This document shows, piece by piece, positions 47,444 through 54,200 of a stretch of 64,000 bases of DNA. Made by a program: the position numbers and the translations under genes. Position 1 is the stretch's first letter. Each line of letters starts with the position of its first letter. The stretch is from Liolophura sinensis (taxonomy: Eukaryota; Mollusca; Polyplacophora; Chitonida; Chitonidae), in NCBI RefSeq assembly GCF_032854445.1, contig NC_088300.1, forward strand, positions 10,166,001 through 10,230,000. Reading direction: 5' to 3'. The notes below the pieces were generated by a model. That model had not been told where the DNA came from, searched no databases, and was given only the letters and a program-made list of their open reading frames with translations.

Positions 47444-48242
47444 CCCTTCAGTTAACTCAAGTGATTAAATATGAACACAAACCATGAAACAGCATATCCC
47501 ACATTTGTCATATAAATGGACAATACAGAGTGCTTTCATAGATGCCTGTCAGACTTCACAGCACCAGATTTACACTATGACAATTACTCCAATGGGAACT
47601 GAATTAATGGGCATTTATTCATAGGCTTCACATGGCACGTGAACCAGTGTTTGTATGCCTACTTAAATAGGATTTTATCATATCAAATACACACCATTAG
47701 GTTAACGATGATGTTGAACACTGGAACTAGTGTTCTGGGCGAGCATAGGGGAGGGGGGGGGGGGGGGCATTGGTGGTCTGCTATGCATTACCCTAGGCCG
47801 TAAGCCGGATACCGGAGCACAACCAGTATGCCTCACCCACCAAACTCCCCTTCCTGGTCAAGTGACTCAATCGGATGAACGTCTAGGATGCAGTCAATCA
47901 GAAAGTTACGAATTGTTATTATTGAAAGTTTAAGCTGTAATTGCTTGCCGGTACGTACCTTATTATATTTTGATTAAAGACTGGGCCTACGGTAGTGATA
48001 AATGAAGTTTGGACAACTAGGCTGGCATACTTATAAGCCATAAACATGTATTACATTTACATAATTTACAACAACGACACAGGCGTGACCCATGATCGTA
48101 GCCTTGTTTTTAAACTGCGGGCAAGCTAAGTTTACAAGCTCGATCCTACCTGATGTTCTTTGCTATAAACATTCTCCGCTTTGACATGTCCGCTGGAGGT
48201 ATGTGAAGCCGGAGCCAGGCTATGTTTCGGCTCCCCGTGCAT
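18860..48242 (-). CDS. SPTLC2: Serine palmitoyltransferase long-chain-base subunit 2, complete
   Basis: Twelve coding exons with matching phases total 1593 nt, 530 residues plus stop (human about 562). With SPTLC1 it condenses L-serine and palmitoyl-CoA to 3-ketodihydrosphingosine, the first step of sphingolipid synthesis, in the ER membrane. Visible features are an N-terminal membrane helix (residues about 46-64), GSYNYLGFA, the DEAHSIG loop (Asp320 to the pyridine nitrogen, His323), and [11 protein letters not shown] with the PLP-binding Lys355. The C-terminal [20 protein letters not shown] is also present. The frame is intact, so the gene should be functional. Unusual: at least six exon edges have tandem copies of their splice junctions, and intron 1 spans 14.7 kb. 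The identification is firm. Confidence 0.97.
19861..19892 (-). repeat. Triplicated donor, 15-bp steps, at exon 11 of SPTLC2
   Basis: On the minus strand the exon end ACAAG|GTCAGTCTTCC is followed by TAAG|GTCAATCTTC and CAAG|GTCAAAAG, at 15-base spacing. Use of either downstream GT would add 5 or 10 residues without changing frame. Confidence 0.7.
19893..20022 (-). CDS. SPTLC2: SPTLC2 exon 11
   Basis: 130 nt, acceptor ATTTACAG, donor GTCAGT, phase 2 in and 0 out. It encodes [20 protein letters not shown] then [20 protein letters not shown]. Two further AAG|GTCA donors follow at 15-bp steps. Confidence 0.95.
20630..20765 (-). CDS. SPTLC2: SPTLC2 exon 10
   Basis: 136 nt, acceptor TTCTCAAAG, donor GTAAGT, phase 1 in and 2 out. 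It encodes [20 protein letters not shown] then [20 protein letters not shown]. Its acceptor region is duplicated about 110 bp upstream. Confidence 0.95.
20755..20945 (-). repeat. Duplicated exon 10 acceptor region
   Basis: Two copies of about 110 bp. Plus-strand landmarks are CTCTTCTCACCTTTGAGAAC at the true exon edge and TTTTCTTCTCACCTGAGAG near 20858, each followed by a GACTGAAGCAAGC block. The outer copy reads TTTCTCTCAG|GTGAGAAG on the minus strand, a better acceptor than the real one. Confidence 0.65.
21480..23030 (+). repeat. Minisatellite, 79-bp unit
   Basis: About 19 units with landmarks TCCTTAATTGTCTCTACAAT, TCGTCCACTACTCATTTG and CACACCTGTCATTCACTATT, in SPTLC2 intron 9. Blocks of units recur in the same order (a variant with CCATTACTCAACTGTC comes back), implying higher-order duplication of several units. 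Serial frames of 78 to 156 codons are artefacts of the repeat. Confidence 0.9.
21879..22061 (+). repeat. SINE family 1 inserted in the 79-bp array
   Basis: 5'-truncated element starting in the body (ATGGCTTCCTCTCCGGCCG) and ending in about 30 A. It is bounded by TCCTTAATTGTC at 21867-21878 and 22062-22073, a 12-bp target duplication. The neat tail and near-consensus sequence imply a young insertion. Confidence 0.85.
23127..23253 (-). CDS. SPTLC2: SPTLC2 exon 9
   Basis: 127 nt, acceptor TTTTTCAG, donor GTAGGT, phase 0 in and 1 out. It encodes [20 protein letters not shown] and [19 protein letters not shown]. It is more GC-rich than its introns. A 79-bp array starts about 95 bp downstream. Confidence 0.95.
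23672..23757 (-). repeat. Outlying copy of SPTLC2 exon 8 3' end with donor
   Basis: On the minus strand it reads GAGCAGCTGGGGGATATATA then GGGGGTTCAAAG|GTAAGA, a copy of the last bases of exon 8 with an intact donor. It is separated from the other copies by a SINE. Confidence 0.75.
23761..24024 (-). repeat. tRNA-derived SINE family 1, full length
   Basis: Complete minus-strand element with an AT-rich tail, body and tRNA-like head (GGGGCCTCAGTTGGGTAGTG on minus). The flanks GAACTGTCTATATA (23747-23760) and GAACTGTTTATATA (24025-24038) are a 14-bp target duplication with one mismatch. It landed inside the exon 8-derived repeats. Confidence 0.85.
24025..24177 (-). repeat. Tandem copies of SPTLC2 exon 8 3' end
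   Basis: Two to three diverged units of about 55 bp containing (plus strand) CCCAACTGCTCCAAAGCTTT and CCCCTATACAG. They match the end of exon 8 (CCCCCAGCTGCTCCAAAGCT) directly downstream of its donor. Confidence 0.75.
24178..24397 (-). CDS. SPTLC2: SPTLC2 exon 8, PLP-binding core
   Basis: 220 nt, acceptor ATCCACAG, donor GTAAAA, phase 2 in and 0 out. It encodes [35 protein letters not shown] and [18 protein letters not shown]. Lys355 in TKSFG is the expected PLP Schiff-base lysine. The GTAAAA donor is weaker than the duplicated GTAAGA donor at about 23680. Confidence 0.97.
24500..26185. other. SPTLC2 intron 7
   Basis: About 1.8 kb of AT-rich intron with no recognised element or array. Confidence 0.55.
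26186..26291 (-). CDS. SPTLC2: SPTLC2 exon 7
   Basis: 106 nt, phase 1 in and 2 out, acceptor ATTCTCAG, donor GTAAGT. It encodes [20 protein letters not shown] then [14 protein letters not shown]. It is too short and split to show as a long open frame, but matches the family closely. Confidence 0.95.
26300..27480. other. SPTLC2 intron 6, distal part
   Basis: No exon or known repeat recognised. The exon 6-derived array begins at its right end. Confidence 0.5.
27485..27880 (-). repeat. Tandem copies of SPTLC2 exon 6 3' part plus donor
   Basis: About five diverged copies, unit 70-90 bp. Plus-strand landmarks are CATTATGTTTGAATAC, TTTGCCCCAGACAATCTGGC and CATGGTTCAGTTGTATC, the complement of exon 6 coding for [19 protein letters not shown] with donor CATAATG|GTAAGTTTG. 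The translated copies still read [17 protein letters not shown]. Several keep a consensus donor. Confidence 0.85.
27881..27974 (-). CDS. SPTLC2: SPTLC2 exon 6
   Basis: 94 nt, acceptor TGTTTCAG, donor GTAAGT, phase 0 in and 1 out. It encodes [20 protein letters not shown] then [11 protein letters not shown]. The 3' two-thirds of the exon with its donor is repeated downstream. Confidence 0.96.
28224..28800 (-). repeat. 82-bp minisatellite derived from SPTLC2 exon 5 donor region
   Basis: Seven copies; CCTTGTGAAC recurs from 28247 to 28739 in steps of exactly 82. The unit (GGGAATGTTCACGGGAGTTT then GTGGACAAACC on plus) aligns to exon 5 at 28810-28855 (AGGAATGTTCATCGAGTTTG then TAGCAAACC) plus about 20 bp of intron. 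Inner copies are almost identical; the copy next to the exon is intermediate. Confidence 0.88.
28810..28934 (-). CDS. SPTLC2: SPTLC2 exon 5
   Basis: 125 nt, acceptor GTTTGCAG, donor GTATGT, phase 1 in and 0 out. It encodes [20 protein letters not shown], then [15 protein letters not shown]. The last 40-odd bases plus donor are the parent of the neighbouring 82-bp array. Confidence 0.96.
29331..29748 (-). repeat. tRNA-derived SINE family 3 with internal CA microsatellite
   Basis: The minus-strand head is CGGTGGCCTAGTTGTTAGAA with a B-box-like GGGATCAAACC. The body contains GTGTCATGTCTGGTGTCTTT. The 3' part resembles the SINE family 2 end (GATGATTCCTCCTCGTCATA). The (CA)n expansion sits where family 2 has a short CACGTGCATGCACCC stretch. 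Confidence 0.65.
29388..29477. repeat. (TG)n microsatellite
   Basis: About 90 bp of TG dinucleotide with two T-rich interruptions. Potential Z-DNA former and likely polymorphic. The Cys-Val and His-Thr repeat frames over it are artefacts. Confidence 0.95.
29992..30137 (-). CDS. SPTLC2: SPTLC2 exon 4
   Basis: 146 nt, phase 2 in and 1 out. Of two AGs eight bases apart only the upstream one (ATTTCCAG) keeps the frame, giving [20 protein letters not shown]. The downstream AG (TTTTTCAG) would bring a stop. It ends KQELG at GTATGT. Confidence 0.95.
30695..30849 (-). CDS. SPTLC2: SPTLC2 exon 3
   Basis: 155 nt, phase 0 in and 2 out, acceptor ATTTACAG and donor GTAAGT. It encodes [20 protein letters not shown] then [14 protein letters not shown] and PDYGWSF. 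Its acceptor and first 11 coding bases are the seed of the 54-bp array that lies immediately upstream. Confidence 0.95.
30850..31690 (-). repeat. 54-bp minisatellite derived from SPTLC2 exon 3 acceptor
   Basis: About 15 copies upstream of the genuine acceptor at 30850, spaced 53-55 bp (a few differ). Each carries, on the minus strand, GGGTTTACAG|GGTTTTGTCC, the exon 3 acceptor plus its first coding bases, followed by CTACATGAATGTGTTGACA. Translations of the array repeat GFVPYMN, echoing the true exon start GFVPLLH. Confidence 0.9.
31700..33300. other. SPTLC2 intron 2, right part
   Basis: Contains a truncated SINE (32370-32474) and an A-run near 33080. Otherwise nothing recognised. Confidence 0.5.
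32370..32474 (+). repeat. SINE family 1, 5'-truncated
   Basis: Keeps the end of the body (CCACCATAATGCTTGCCGTC) and the tail (AATCAAATAAATAAATAA). The direct repeats CTTAGATT at 32362-32369 and 32475-32482 are a plausible target duplication. Confidence 0.75.
33304..33468 (-). CDS. SPTLC2: SPTLC2 exon 2, membrane helix
   Basis: 165 nt, phase 0 in and out, acceptor TTTTTTCAG, donor GTGAGT. It encodes [20 protein letters not shown] and the rest of the transmembrane helix, then [12 protein letters not shown]. It matches the EAFEETPMLVAVLTY region of the human protein. Confidence 0.95.
33590..33628. repeat. AT-dinucleotide microsatellite
   Basis: Short TATATA-rich tract just upstream (in gene orientation) of SPTLC2 exon 2. 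A second short (AT)n lies near 34508-34528. Confidence 0.8.
34650..34995 (-). repeat. 87-bp coding-compatible minisatellite in SPTLC2 intron 1
   Basis: Four copies of an 87-bp (29-codon) unit. The minus-strand frame 35050-34610 starts [18 protein letters not shown] and repeats [20 protein letters not shown]; two plus-strand frames are also open. Each unit carries GGGCCAG|GTAATGA, a plausible donor. Splicing from there to exon 2 would break the SPTLC2 frame (phase 1 into phase 0), so it is not taken as an SPTLC2 exon. No function recognised. Confidence 0.7.
35154..35345. mobile_element. MITE family C
   Basis: 192 bp with long imperfect inverted repeats of about 34 bp: TTAAAGGACAAGATCAACAA at left and, on the opposite strand at right, TTAAAGGACAAGACCAATGA, both running on to GACTGGGTT. 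The outer TTAA or TA may be the target site. No coding capacity. Confidence 0.8.
35350..36850. other. SPTLC2 intron 1 sequence, unassigned
   Basis: AT-rich, no exon or known repeat seen. Confidence 0.5.
36850..37660 (+). repeat. Minisatellite, about 53-bp unit
   Basis: About 16 copies with landmarks GGTTTCCTAACCTCTACATT, CCCTCTGCCCTGCTGACCAC and ATTGTAGTGTATGG, in SPTLC2 intron 1. The left four copies (CCAGCCTCTACATTTCACCT, TGATGACC) form a distinct subtype. Confidence 0.88.
37990..38105 (+). repeat. Displaced copies of the 53-bp unit
   Basis: Two units (TTAACCTCTACATTTCCCTC and CCCAACCTCCACATTCCC) stand 330 bp beyond the main array, separated by nonrepetitive sequence. An internal insertion or an independent seed would explain this. 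Confidence 0.75.
38439..38624. repeat. MITE family A, copy 2
   Basis: About 186 bp in SPTLC2 intron 1. The left end TAATACCTCAACCTTTT is the imperfect inverse of the right end AAAAGGTTGAAGAATTA. The outermost bases are TA on both sides. No coding capacity, as expected for a non-autonomous DNA transposon. Confidence 0.65.
38937..39085 (+). repeat. Short tandem array, about 40-bp unit
   Basis: Four diverged copies around ACAAAATCTGCTTCTAGCAT and ACAAAATCTCCTTCTAACAT in SPTLC2 intron 1. Confidence 0.65.
39712..39800. repeat. MITE family A, truncated copy 3
   Basis: Shares only the right half of family A (ACTATAATTTTATCAGTC, then AAAAGGTTGAAGGATTACAG). The left half is missing. Confidence 0.5.
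40124..40400 (+). repeat. Tandem array, about 83-bp unit
   Basis: Three copies built on GCGATGTTTGGTACCAGATA then TTTCTCAACGTGTC and GCAGACTGCTT. The last copy is diverged. Confidence 0.7.
41003..41146 (-). repeat. SINE family 1, 5'-truncated
   Basis: TTTATTTACCTGATTGGTGT on plus, then the body to CCACAGGTTGCTGCCAGACC. The tRNA-like head is missing. Confidence 0.75.
41860..42430 (+). repeat. Minisatellite, 38-bp unit
   Basis: About 15 copies of TACTGACACCAGACTCAGTG then CCTCACCCAGGCACAGCA. The last five or six units are nearly identical, so expansion at the right end is recent; the left end has diverged (ATGACGTCACACC). Confidence 0.9.
43335..44312 (+). repeat. Minisatellite, 30-bp unit
   Basis: About 32 copies of GACATACATGTACATACAGT then TCAGCACACA. 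Because 30 is a multiple of three, long frames stay open on both strands. They show no sign of a real protein. Confidence 0.93.
44094..44153 (-). repeat. SINE tail inserted in the 30-bp array
   Basis: About 60 bp starting ATGAATGAATGATTATGGCT (plus) and ending CACATCGTGGCGAT. It is flanked by CAGCACATAG on both sides (from 44083 and 44152), a probable target duplication within the array. Confidence 0.7.
44330..47390. other. SPTLC2 intron 1, unassigned stretch
   Basis: AT-rich. A degenerate SINE-like segment at about 45297-45410 (AGAGGAAACCAGGGAGAACT) is the only hint of structure. Confidence 0.45.
47396..47440. repeat. (AT)n microsatellite
   Basis: About 45 bp of uninterrupted AT dinucleotide in SPTLC2 intron 1. 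Confidence 0.95.
47749..47768. repeat. G-run
   Basis: A run of about 19 bases with a single A interruption, upstream of a GGTGG motif. Similar runs lie at 49729-49747 (G) and 54212-54231 (C). They could form G-quadruplexes. Confidence 0.85.
48150..48242 (-). CDS. SPTLC2: SPTLC2 exon 1
   Basis: 31 codons, ATG at 48242-48240, donor GTAGGA (G at 48149), phase 0. It encodes [20 protein letters not shown] then [11 protein letters not shown]. An in-frame TGA lies upstream. The next residues, [14 protein letters not shown] from exon 2, follow directly, as in the family. This exon has weak conservation, as usual for the SPTLC2 N-terminus. Confidence 0.8.
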
Positions 48243-48249
48243 CTTGCAG

Positions 48250-48420
48250 CCCACCGTGTAGGTATGTTGAAATGATTGTCCTCACCCTCCGTAAATTACC
48301 ACTCCAACTGCTCAGGTAAATCTGTATGCACGCGGATGTCACGTCTGTGCCCACCACGCGATTGGCCACCCTGCCTGTGCTAGCCAATCAAAACAGTCCA
48401 TTGTTGAACTGCTCGCACCA
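48250..48420 (-). promoter_or_regulatory. Probable SPTLC2 promoter
   Basis: Just upstream of the start exon the sequence turns GC- and CpG-richer and holds two CCAAT boxes within 30 bp: one on the minus strand (48365-48361) and one on the plus strand (48384-48388). No TATA box is evident. The transcription start cannot be placed. Confidence 0.5.
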
Positions 48421-48429
48421 CGTGTTGTC

Positions 48430-50050
48430 TGACCACTGTAGCATTGACAACCAAACAGAGCAGAAATGTATGTAGCCTATATGTAGGCCATATACTGTAC
48501 AAGAACAAATAAGGTTTTATCGAAGAAAATCACAGGGGCATCCATAAACATGCCACAGGAGTGTACACGAAGTTGTCATGAAAATCATTCCGGTCATACA
48601 TTATACTCATGTTCTGTCATCGACCTCGTTAACAAGAAAACAAATCCCTTGGTCCCCGCAAAGAACGAGATGTTTAACTGTGTAGGCCAGTAATGCTTCC
48701 AATCACAGCATGATTCACTTAATTTCTGTTTTATATTCCGTACACGTGAATATAAATCCCAACAGATGAGTACAAGAACCAAATGGCACAATGTTACAAA
48801 GTGAAATGCTGTTTGGCTCTTAAATACCATGGATACCTAGCAGCACTTTCACGCGTTGCTATGGCAACTGGGTCAGCAGCGATGCACCGGATGTTAGCAA
48901 TGGATGGAATGCTCTTCAGGCGCAGGCTGTAATTATGGAAAATTTGGCGTATTGTAAGGCCGATGAAGCCAGCACGGTACAGACCTACTTACTAATCTAT
49001 AGCCGCCACACGTGGTGGTCTATATAGATCGTGTGTAACCAACATGTACTGGGCCTGCTACAGGTAGCCGGTTAATTGTCATGGCGGTATTTACATGTGA
49101 CGTGTTGTGAAGCGTCGTGCCATGCAAACGTTATAACAATGGGTAATAGACTATCCTTTATATCTATGCATGTATGTGGATCCGCAATAAAATGCCCACA
49201 GAAAGGGGATTAGATATTATTTAGAGACGCTGCTTTTAGTACCATATGAACAAACTTTCGCTCATCTTCACACAGTTTCAGAACGCGAACTTAGGAACCG
49301 CCAACTGATAGTGCTGTTAATTATGATTGGTCCATTCAAAAATATACTTGTCCTCGCAAATTGGTTAATTTTGATTGGTTGCCGAAAGGTTGATTCACGA
49401 GGTGCTTGCTTAACCTTAAACGTGAACTGCAGCGTTATCAAATTTTGCAAAATATGGTGTCAACAGCCTTCTCTTGATATGCTGTAAGATGGTAAAAGTT
49501 TGTTGAAAAAATTTATTAGGTATTTTTATTATTAATCTTTAAATTTGTAGAATATAACGTTGTATGGAAAATGTATATCACTTACCTTCCTTCATCTTTA
49601 GGATGTCGTGACGCCATTGACAGTGCCTGTTACTCATGTCTGAAAGCGCATTTTTTGACGTTGTTGTGGGTTAATGGACTAAGGTTACTGCAAACACCAG
49701 GAGGTGTGTGTGTGTGGGTGGGTGGCGGGGTGGGGGGGGGGGGGGGTCAAAACCATGGCGTTTTGAGTAAATTATACCATAGAGTGTGCAGATATGTGCG
49801 GTTTGGTAGCTAATCATGTAAGGTACAAATTGTTTAGACACACAAAATAACAAGAAGTGTAACACATGTACACATTCTAAGAACTCTCTCAGTTTCTGAT
49901 CAAAACCTTTGCAGTTTACCTTTAACATTGAAACAGAATTCTCTAATTATAGGAGTTTTCTTTTTTAACTGATTGCACAGTTGATACAGTAGATTCTGCA
50001 TGATAGACTGTGGGCTGGAGTGACCCGTTGGTATCATAATTTATAGGTCA
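48430..50050. other. Region right of SPTLC2, no gene recognised
   Basis: Holds the G-run at 49729-49747 and a GT-rich stretch before it. No exon could be supported. Confidence 0.45.
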
Positions 50051-50059
50051 GTTCCTAGA

Positions 50060-50150
50060 CGGTTCAATCCCGACTCGAGTCATACCTAAGACTTTAACAT
50101 CGGTAATGTTAACTGGCACTATATATCTGCATACTCGACCCTGCGGTATC
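50060..50150 (+). repeat. SINE family 2/3 fragment
   Basis: GGTTCAATCCCGACTCGAGT (B-box region) followed by CATACCTAAGACTTTAACAT, the stretch just after the tRNA-like head. It is in the opposite orientation to the adjacent full-length copy. Confidence 0.55.
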
Positions 50151-50165
50151 AAACGGTGTACAATG

Positions 50166-50505
50166 AGTGAGTGCTTGGGGTTTAAGGTCGTACTCAACAA
50201 ATTTTCAGTCATATGACGACGAAGGAATCATTAGGGTGCATGCACGTGTAATGTGCCTCCTTGTTGCAGGACGGATTTCCACCGCTCTTTTATTTAGTGC
50301 TGCATCACTGAGACGACTTACCGAAGGTAAGTAAGCCGCCCCGCCCGAGTCAACCAGTCGTTGCACTATCCCCTTCATGCTGAACGCCAAGCGAGGAAGT
50401 TACAACTTCCTCTTTTAAAGTCTTAGGTGTGACTCGACCAAGGATTGATCCTGGATCTACCGGTCCCGAAGCGGACGCTCTACCAACTGTGCTATCCGGG
50501 CCGGT
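50166..50505 (-). repeat. tRNA-derived SINE family 2, full length
   Basis: 340 bp. The minus-strand head is CCCGGATAGCACAGTTGGTA (A box) with GGATCAATCC (B box). It ends TTAAACCCCAAGCACTCACT. Perfect 12-bp duplications CGGTGTACAATG at 50154-50165 and 50506-50517 define the insertion. Confidence 0.88.
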
Positions 50506-50739
50506 CGGTGTACAATGTGATTAGTGTCTGTTGTCTTCGGTACAGCGTTCCAGTGAGGCAGCACTATAAATATATTGCCGTTGGATCTGGCCTGCTCCAA
50601 GGATACATGTGTACATTCGAAAATTCATAACATTTTCTCATGTTTTACCCTGGCTCAAGGTTTTTCTAATGAAAGCTTATATTATTAAAACAAAGAAAGT
50701 ATATGAAAAAGGGAATTAACACAAACGGAAAACAGTGAA

Positions 50740-51050
50740 AAACATTTTTTTTCGCTGTGTAAAGGTCTTCTCCGCAGTGTAGAGGCTCTTTCCGCTGTGA
50801 AAACGTTTTCTCAACGGTGTAATGGTCCTCTCCGCGGGCGATGGAAAGGTTTTATCCGCGGTGGAAAGGTTTTTTTTTTTAAGTGGTCTAAACCTTTTCT
50901 CTGCGGTGGAAACCCAATAGCTCCGATCTGAGATTTTAGACTCAGCATCCCAGGAAGGGTATGTTCCTCAGATTAACAACGGTAAATATCGCGGAGAAAA
51001 GGTTTGCACCGTGGAGAAAAGGTTTACACCGTGGAGAAAAGGCCTACCGC
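50740..51050. repeat. Inverted array of about 24-bp units
   Basis: The left half repeats CTCCGCGGTGTAAAGGTTTT-like units in one direction, the right half (from about 50890) the complement (CGGAGAAAAGGTTTGCACCG), around a short nonrepetitive centre. The transcript or single strand could fold into a long imperfect hairpin. Confidence 0.75.
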
Positions 51051-51851
51051 ACTAATGTAATTCGAAGCAAACATGTACCACGCCAATCAATAAACGTGTA
51101 CCAATCTTCGTGAATAACTATATAGCCAAAGTGTTTGTGGTTTATGTCTTGGACACTCCACTCGGACATGAAACTGATCACTATATACTGTGTGAGTGAA
51201 AAGGTCTTGTTGGTGTTGGATAAGTCAGATAAATAAACCAGAAGAAGGTTGACTCGCCCACTGATTGAAATAGGTTATATCTAGATGAGCTCATACTAAT
51301 ATAAGTGTCTGTAAGGTGAAGTGTATATGGCATGCTGGAAGAAGTCAGGACAAAAGTTTACACAATTGCATTGCGAAAGCAGCTATACACTCTGCCTTGA
51401 TTAGTTAGCAATGATGACCGCTGGCTGTAATCTACCTTGAAAGGACCGAGTATATGTATAGGCGCATGTCTGAGAATGATTATATAAAAGATCATTGATT
51501 ATAGATTAAGCGGACTGACTCCCGTCTCTAAACTGTACGTATTCGGATTCCTTCACTTGTATTTATCGCCACAACAAAACAGACGGTTACCATGGTGAAG
51601 TAATCATTGTTTTGTGAGAACAATGTAAATTACATGTTTATAAAAAATATAATGACTATATAATATATTGAGTTAGATTTGGATTGCATAAGTAAGGGGA
51701 TTAATATAAGTGTTGAGTTGCTTAAGTAACTATGCTGAACTCCTGGGAATGGCGGTATAGATTTCGGTAGACAGATCAGCCACGCATGGGCCAGATTTCT
51801 CCCTACATACATGCCCTATCTGCATACTACTTCTTTATCTTAACATACATT

Positions 51852-52132
51852 ATTTATTTATTTATTTATTATTATTTGATTGGTGTTTTACGCAGTACTC
51901 AAGAATATTTCACTTATACGACGACGGCCAGCATTATGGTGGGTGGAAACCGGGCAGAGCCCGGGGGAAACACACGACCATGCGCAGGTTGCTGACAGAG
52001 CTTTCCATGTATGGCGGGAGAGGAAGCCAGCATGAGCTGGACTTGAACTCACAGCGACCGCATTGGTGAGAGACTCCAGAATCATTACGCTGCGCTAGCG
52101 CGCTAACCAACTGAGCCACGGAGGCCCCCTTC
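51852..52132 (-). repeat. tRNA-derived SINE family 1, full length reference copy
   Basis: Complete element. The minus-strand head GGGGGCCTCCGTGGCTCAGT then TGGTTAGCGCGC, B box GAGTTCAAGTCC, body with CCACCATAATGCTGGCC, and an (AAAT/AAATAAT) tail. It is flanked by ACATACATT at 51843-51851 and 52133-52141. Confidence 0.88.
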
Positions 52133-52224
52133 ACATACATTTATATACCGAAGGTACAATGTGTAGTAAACTGGAGTATTAACAATACCTCTTCATAGTT
52201 TTTTAACACAGTCTATAGTGTGAA

Positions 52225-52355
52225 CTGGAGGATATCCAAGTGTAGGCATATGAGGCAAAAGGAAATACCGGTACCTAAAGAAATAAAAGAAATAAAAGTG
52301 GCTTGTAGAATATCCAAATCCATGAGGCAAAAGAAAACACCGGTACCTCAAGAAT
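52225..52355 (+). repeat. Twofold tandem duplication
   Basis: ATGAGGCAAAAGGAAATACC and ATGAGGCAAAAGAAAACACC, each followed by GGTACCT, about 80 bp apart. Confidence 0.6.
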
Positions 52356-52379
52356 GAACTGAATAACGATGCCATTGTC

Positions 52380-54200
52380 GCTCTATAAGACAGGCATAAA
52401 CATGCGGCTATATAGTGCTTAATAGTCTGGGCTCCTTTTTTTTTAAGCTGACCATATCTGTAAGTTCCTATACCTGCCGTGGCTGTTACATAAAGTTATG
52501 AAGTTGGATTCGATATTTTTATTATCTTGCACGCAGCTACGAAAACTGTTCAAGCCACTTTGAGTGATTATAAGCTTGTCCACATGCTATAAATACACAG
52601 GTGATTGATTTTTACAGATTCTATATACCATCTGTACTAACCTGTCCAGGTATATGACCATGCATGCATATGTATGTTTGCTTTATTCATTCATATACAT
52701 ATTTTTGCACTGGGGATAAATAGTATAGGGCTGTGTGTGACAACGTATTAATAATAACCATATATACTGGTTTATGGGAGCCAATGCGTGGGCCTACTAT
52801 TTACGTTCATAGGCGGTGCAGAGCTGCTGGAAGGGTGGCATCGAGGGGTTAGAGTGTTATGCAACCCCGTAGCTGGTTAGACATTATTCTGGGATACATG
52901 GGATCCAAATCTGTATGCGTGTGTATTTGTGAAGGGGAAGACGTTGACCCATTCGAGAAATATATAAAACTGAATCAATTTTTATTTTACTCTTGATTCA
53001 GGGATGTTTTGGTAGGTGTTTCGTTTTGGTGTTTGTAAGAAACCTCGACCGAGTTAGCCGCCTATGCGGGGGAGTATTTGTGCAAATGTTGATTGAGAGT
53101 AATCTCCCCTTCACTGTTGTTTTTTTTGTTTTTTGTTTTTTCATGTTTCTGGAATATGGTAGTGGTTGCATTTCTTCGCATAGAACATTCCTTGTGTCAT
53201 TTTGTCATCACTGAAAATTGCTGACTGTTACTCTTTGCATGAATCCACCCTACTGTCTCTTACTACTGAATATATATATATTTTTTTAGTCCTTTGACGG
53301 CTGTAGTGCTGACCATTGTTTTGAAATTGGACTATTATAGACCGCTACCTAGATTCATTTATTTACGTTGTAACCAAAAGACATATGGGACACAGAAGAA
53401 ACTCTGCATAACCTTCGTCATTTTGAAACGAACGGAATTTTTGCCGTGTGTAAAATATGAAAATATGTCGAGTAATCAACTATAGACCTACTTCTTCCTG
53501 AATTTAAGAAATAGGCTCAAACTGAAACGAAATGCCATGGTTAGGATTATCGCATCTAACATGCAAGCGATGTCTTCTTTGACACACAGCGTCGCATAGC
53601 CAGCTTATTTCTCCAACAAGTGGGCTTGTCTGGATTTATTGATTTATTTGATTTTTGCTTTGGTTCGTTCTGAGTACCGAAGTAGGCTTTGTTAAAAAGC
53701 ATTGAGTCTTTCCCTAGACAATAACGAGTCTGCACATGTGTGCCACAACTTATATTACACGTAAAATAACGTTAGGCCTGCTGTCTTCCCATTTTGACTC
53801 GCTAATAAGGGGCTTGACGATTGTTAGCCAGAAGTACACAGTGAAAATAAACAAATCTTGCTGCAAATAAGGTGCATCGATTTCATCTATACACCGCGGT
53901 ACTTAATTCAGGCCACAAACGTGAACTCTTTACATCTTCAATGTTTGTTGGGGTTCATTTTTACCTAAATTTCTATGGTGTATATAGGTCCATGATAGGC
54001 CTAACTGAAGCTCAAATGCAAGGTTATGTTGACCTTAGTGATATGGACGAACCGGTAAATACTTTATGTAGGGCAATGTTTTATTCATTTGCAAACAGTC
54101 AATTAAACCGATGATACATAAGGTCGATGTAGGCCTACTATTTGTCTTCAAGAACTCAGGGGACGTTTTACCGCACTTGCTCACACGATGATGTTTCGAC
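52380..54200. other. No gene recognised
   Basis: AT-rich, short unrelated frames only. Confidence 0.45.

Noticed and set aside
50166-50505. tRNA gene (A and B boxes present)
   Set aside because: The boxes belong to a SINE head with long tail and target duplication; no cloverleaf was evident.
53872-54114. 80-codon frame on plus
   Set aside because: No recognisable domain, splice context or composition difference from its surroundings.
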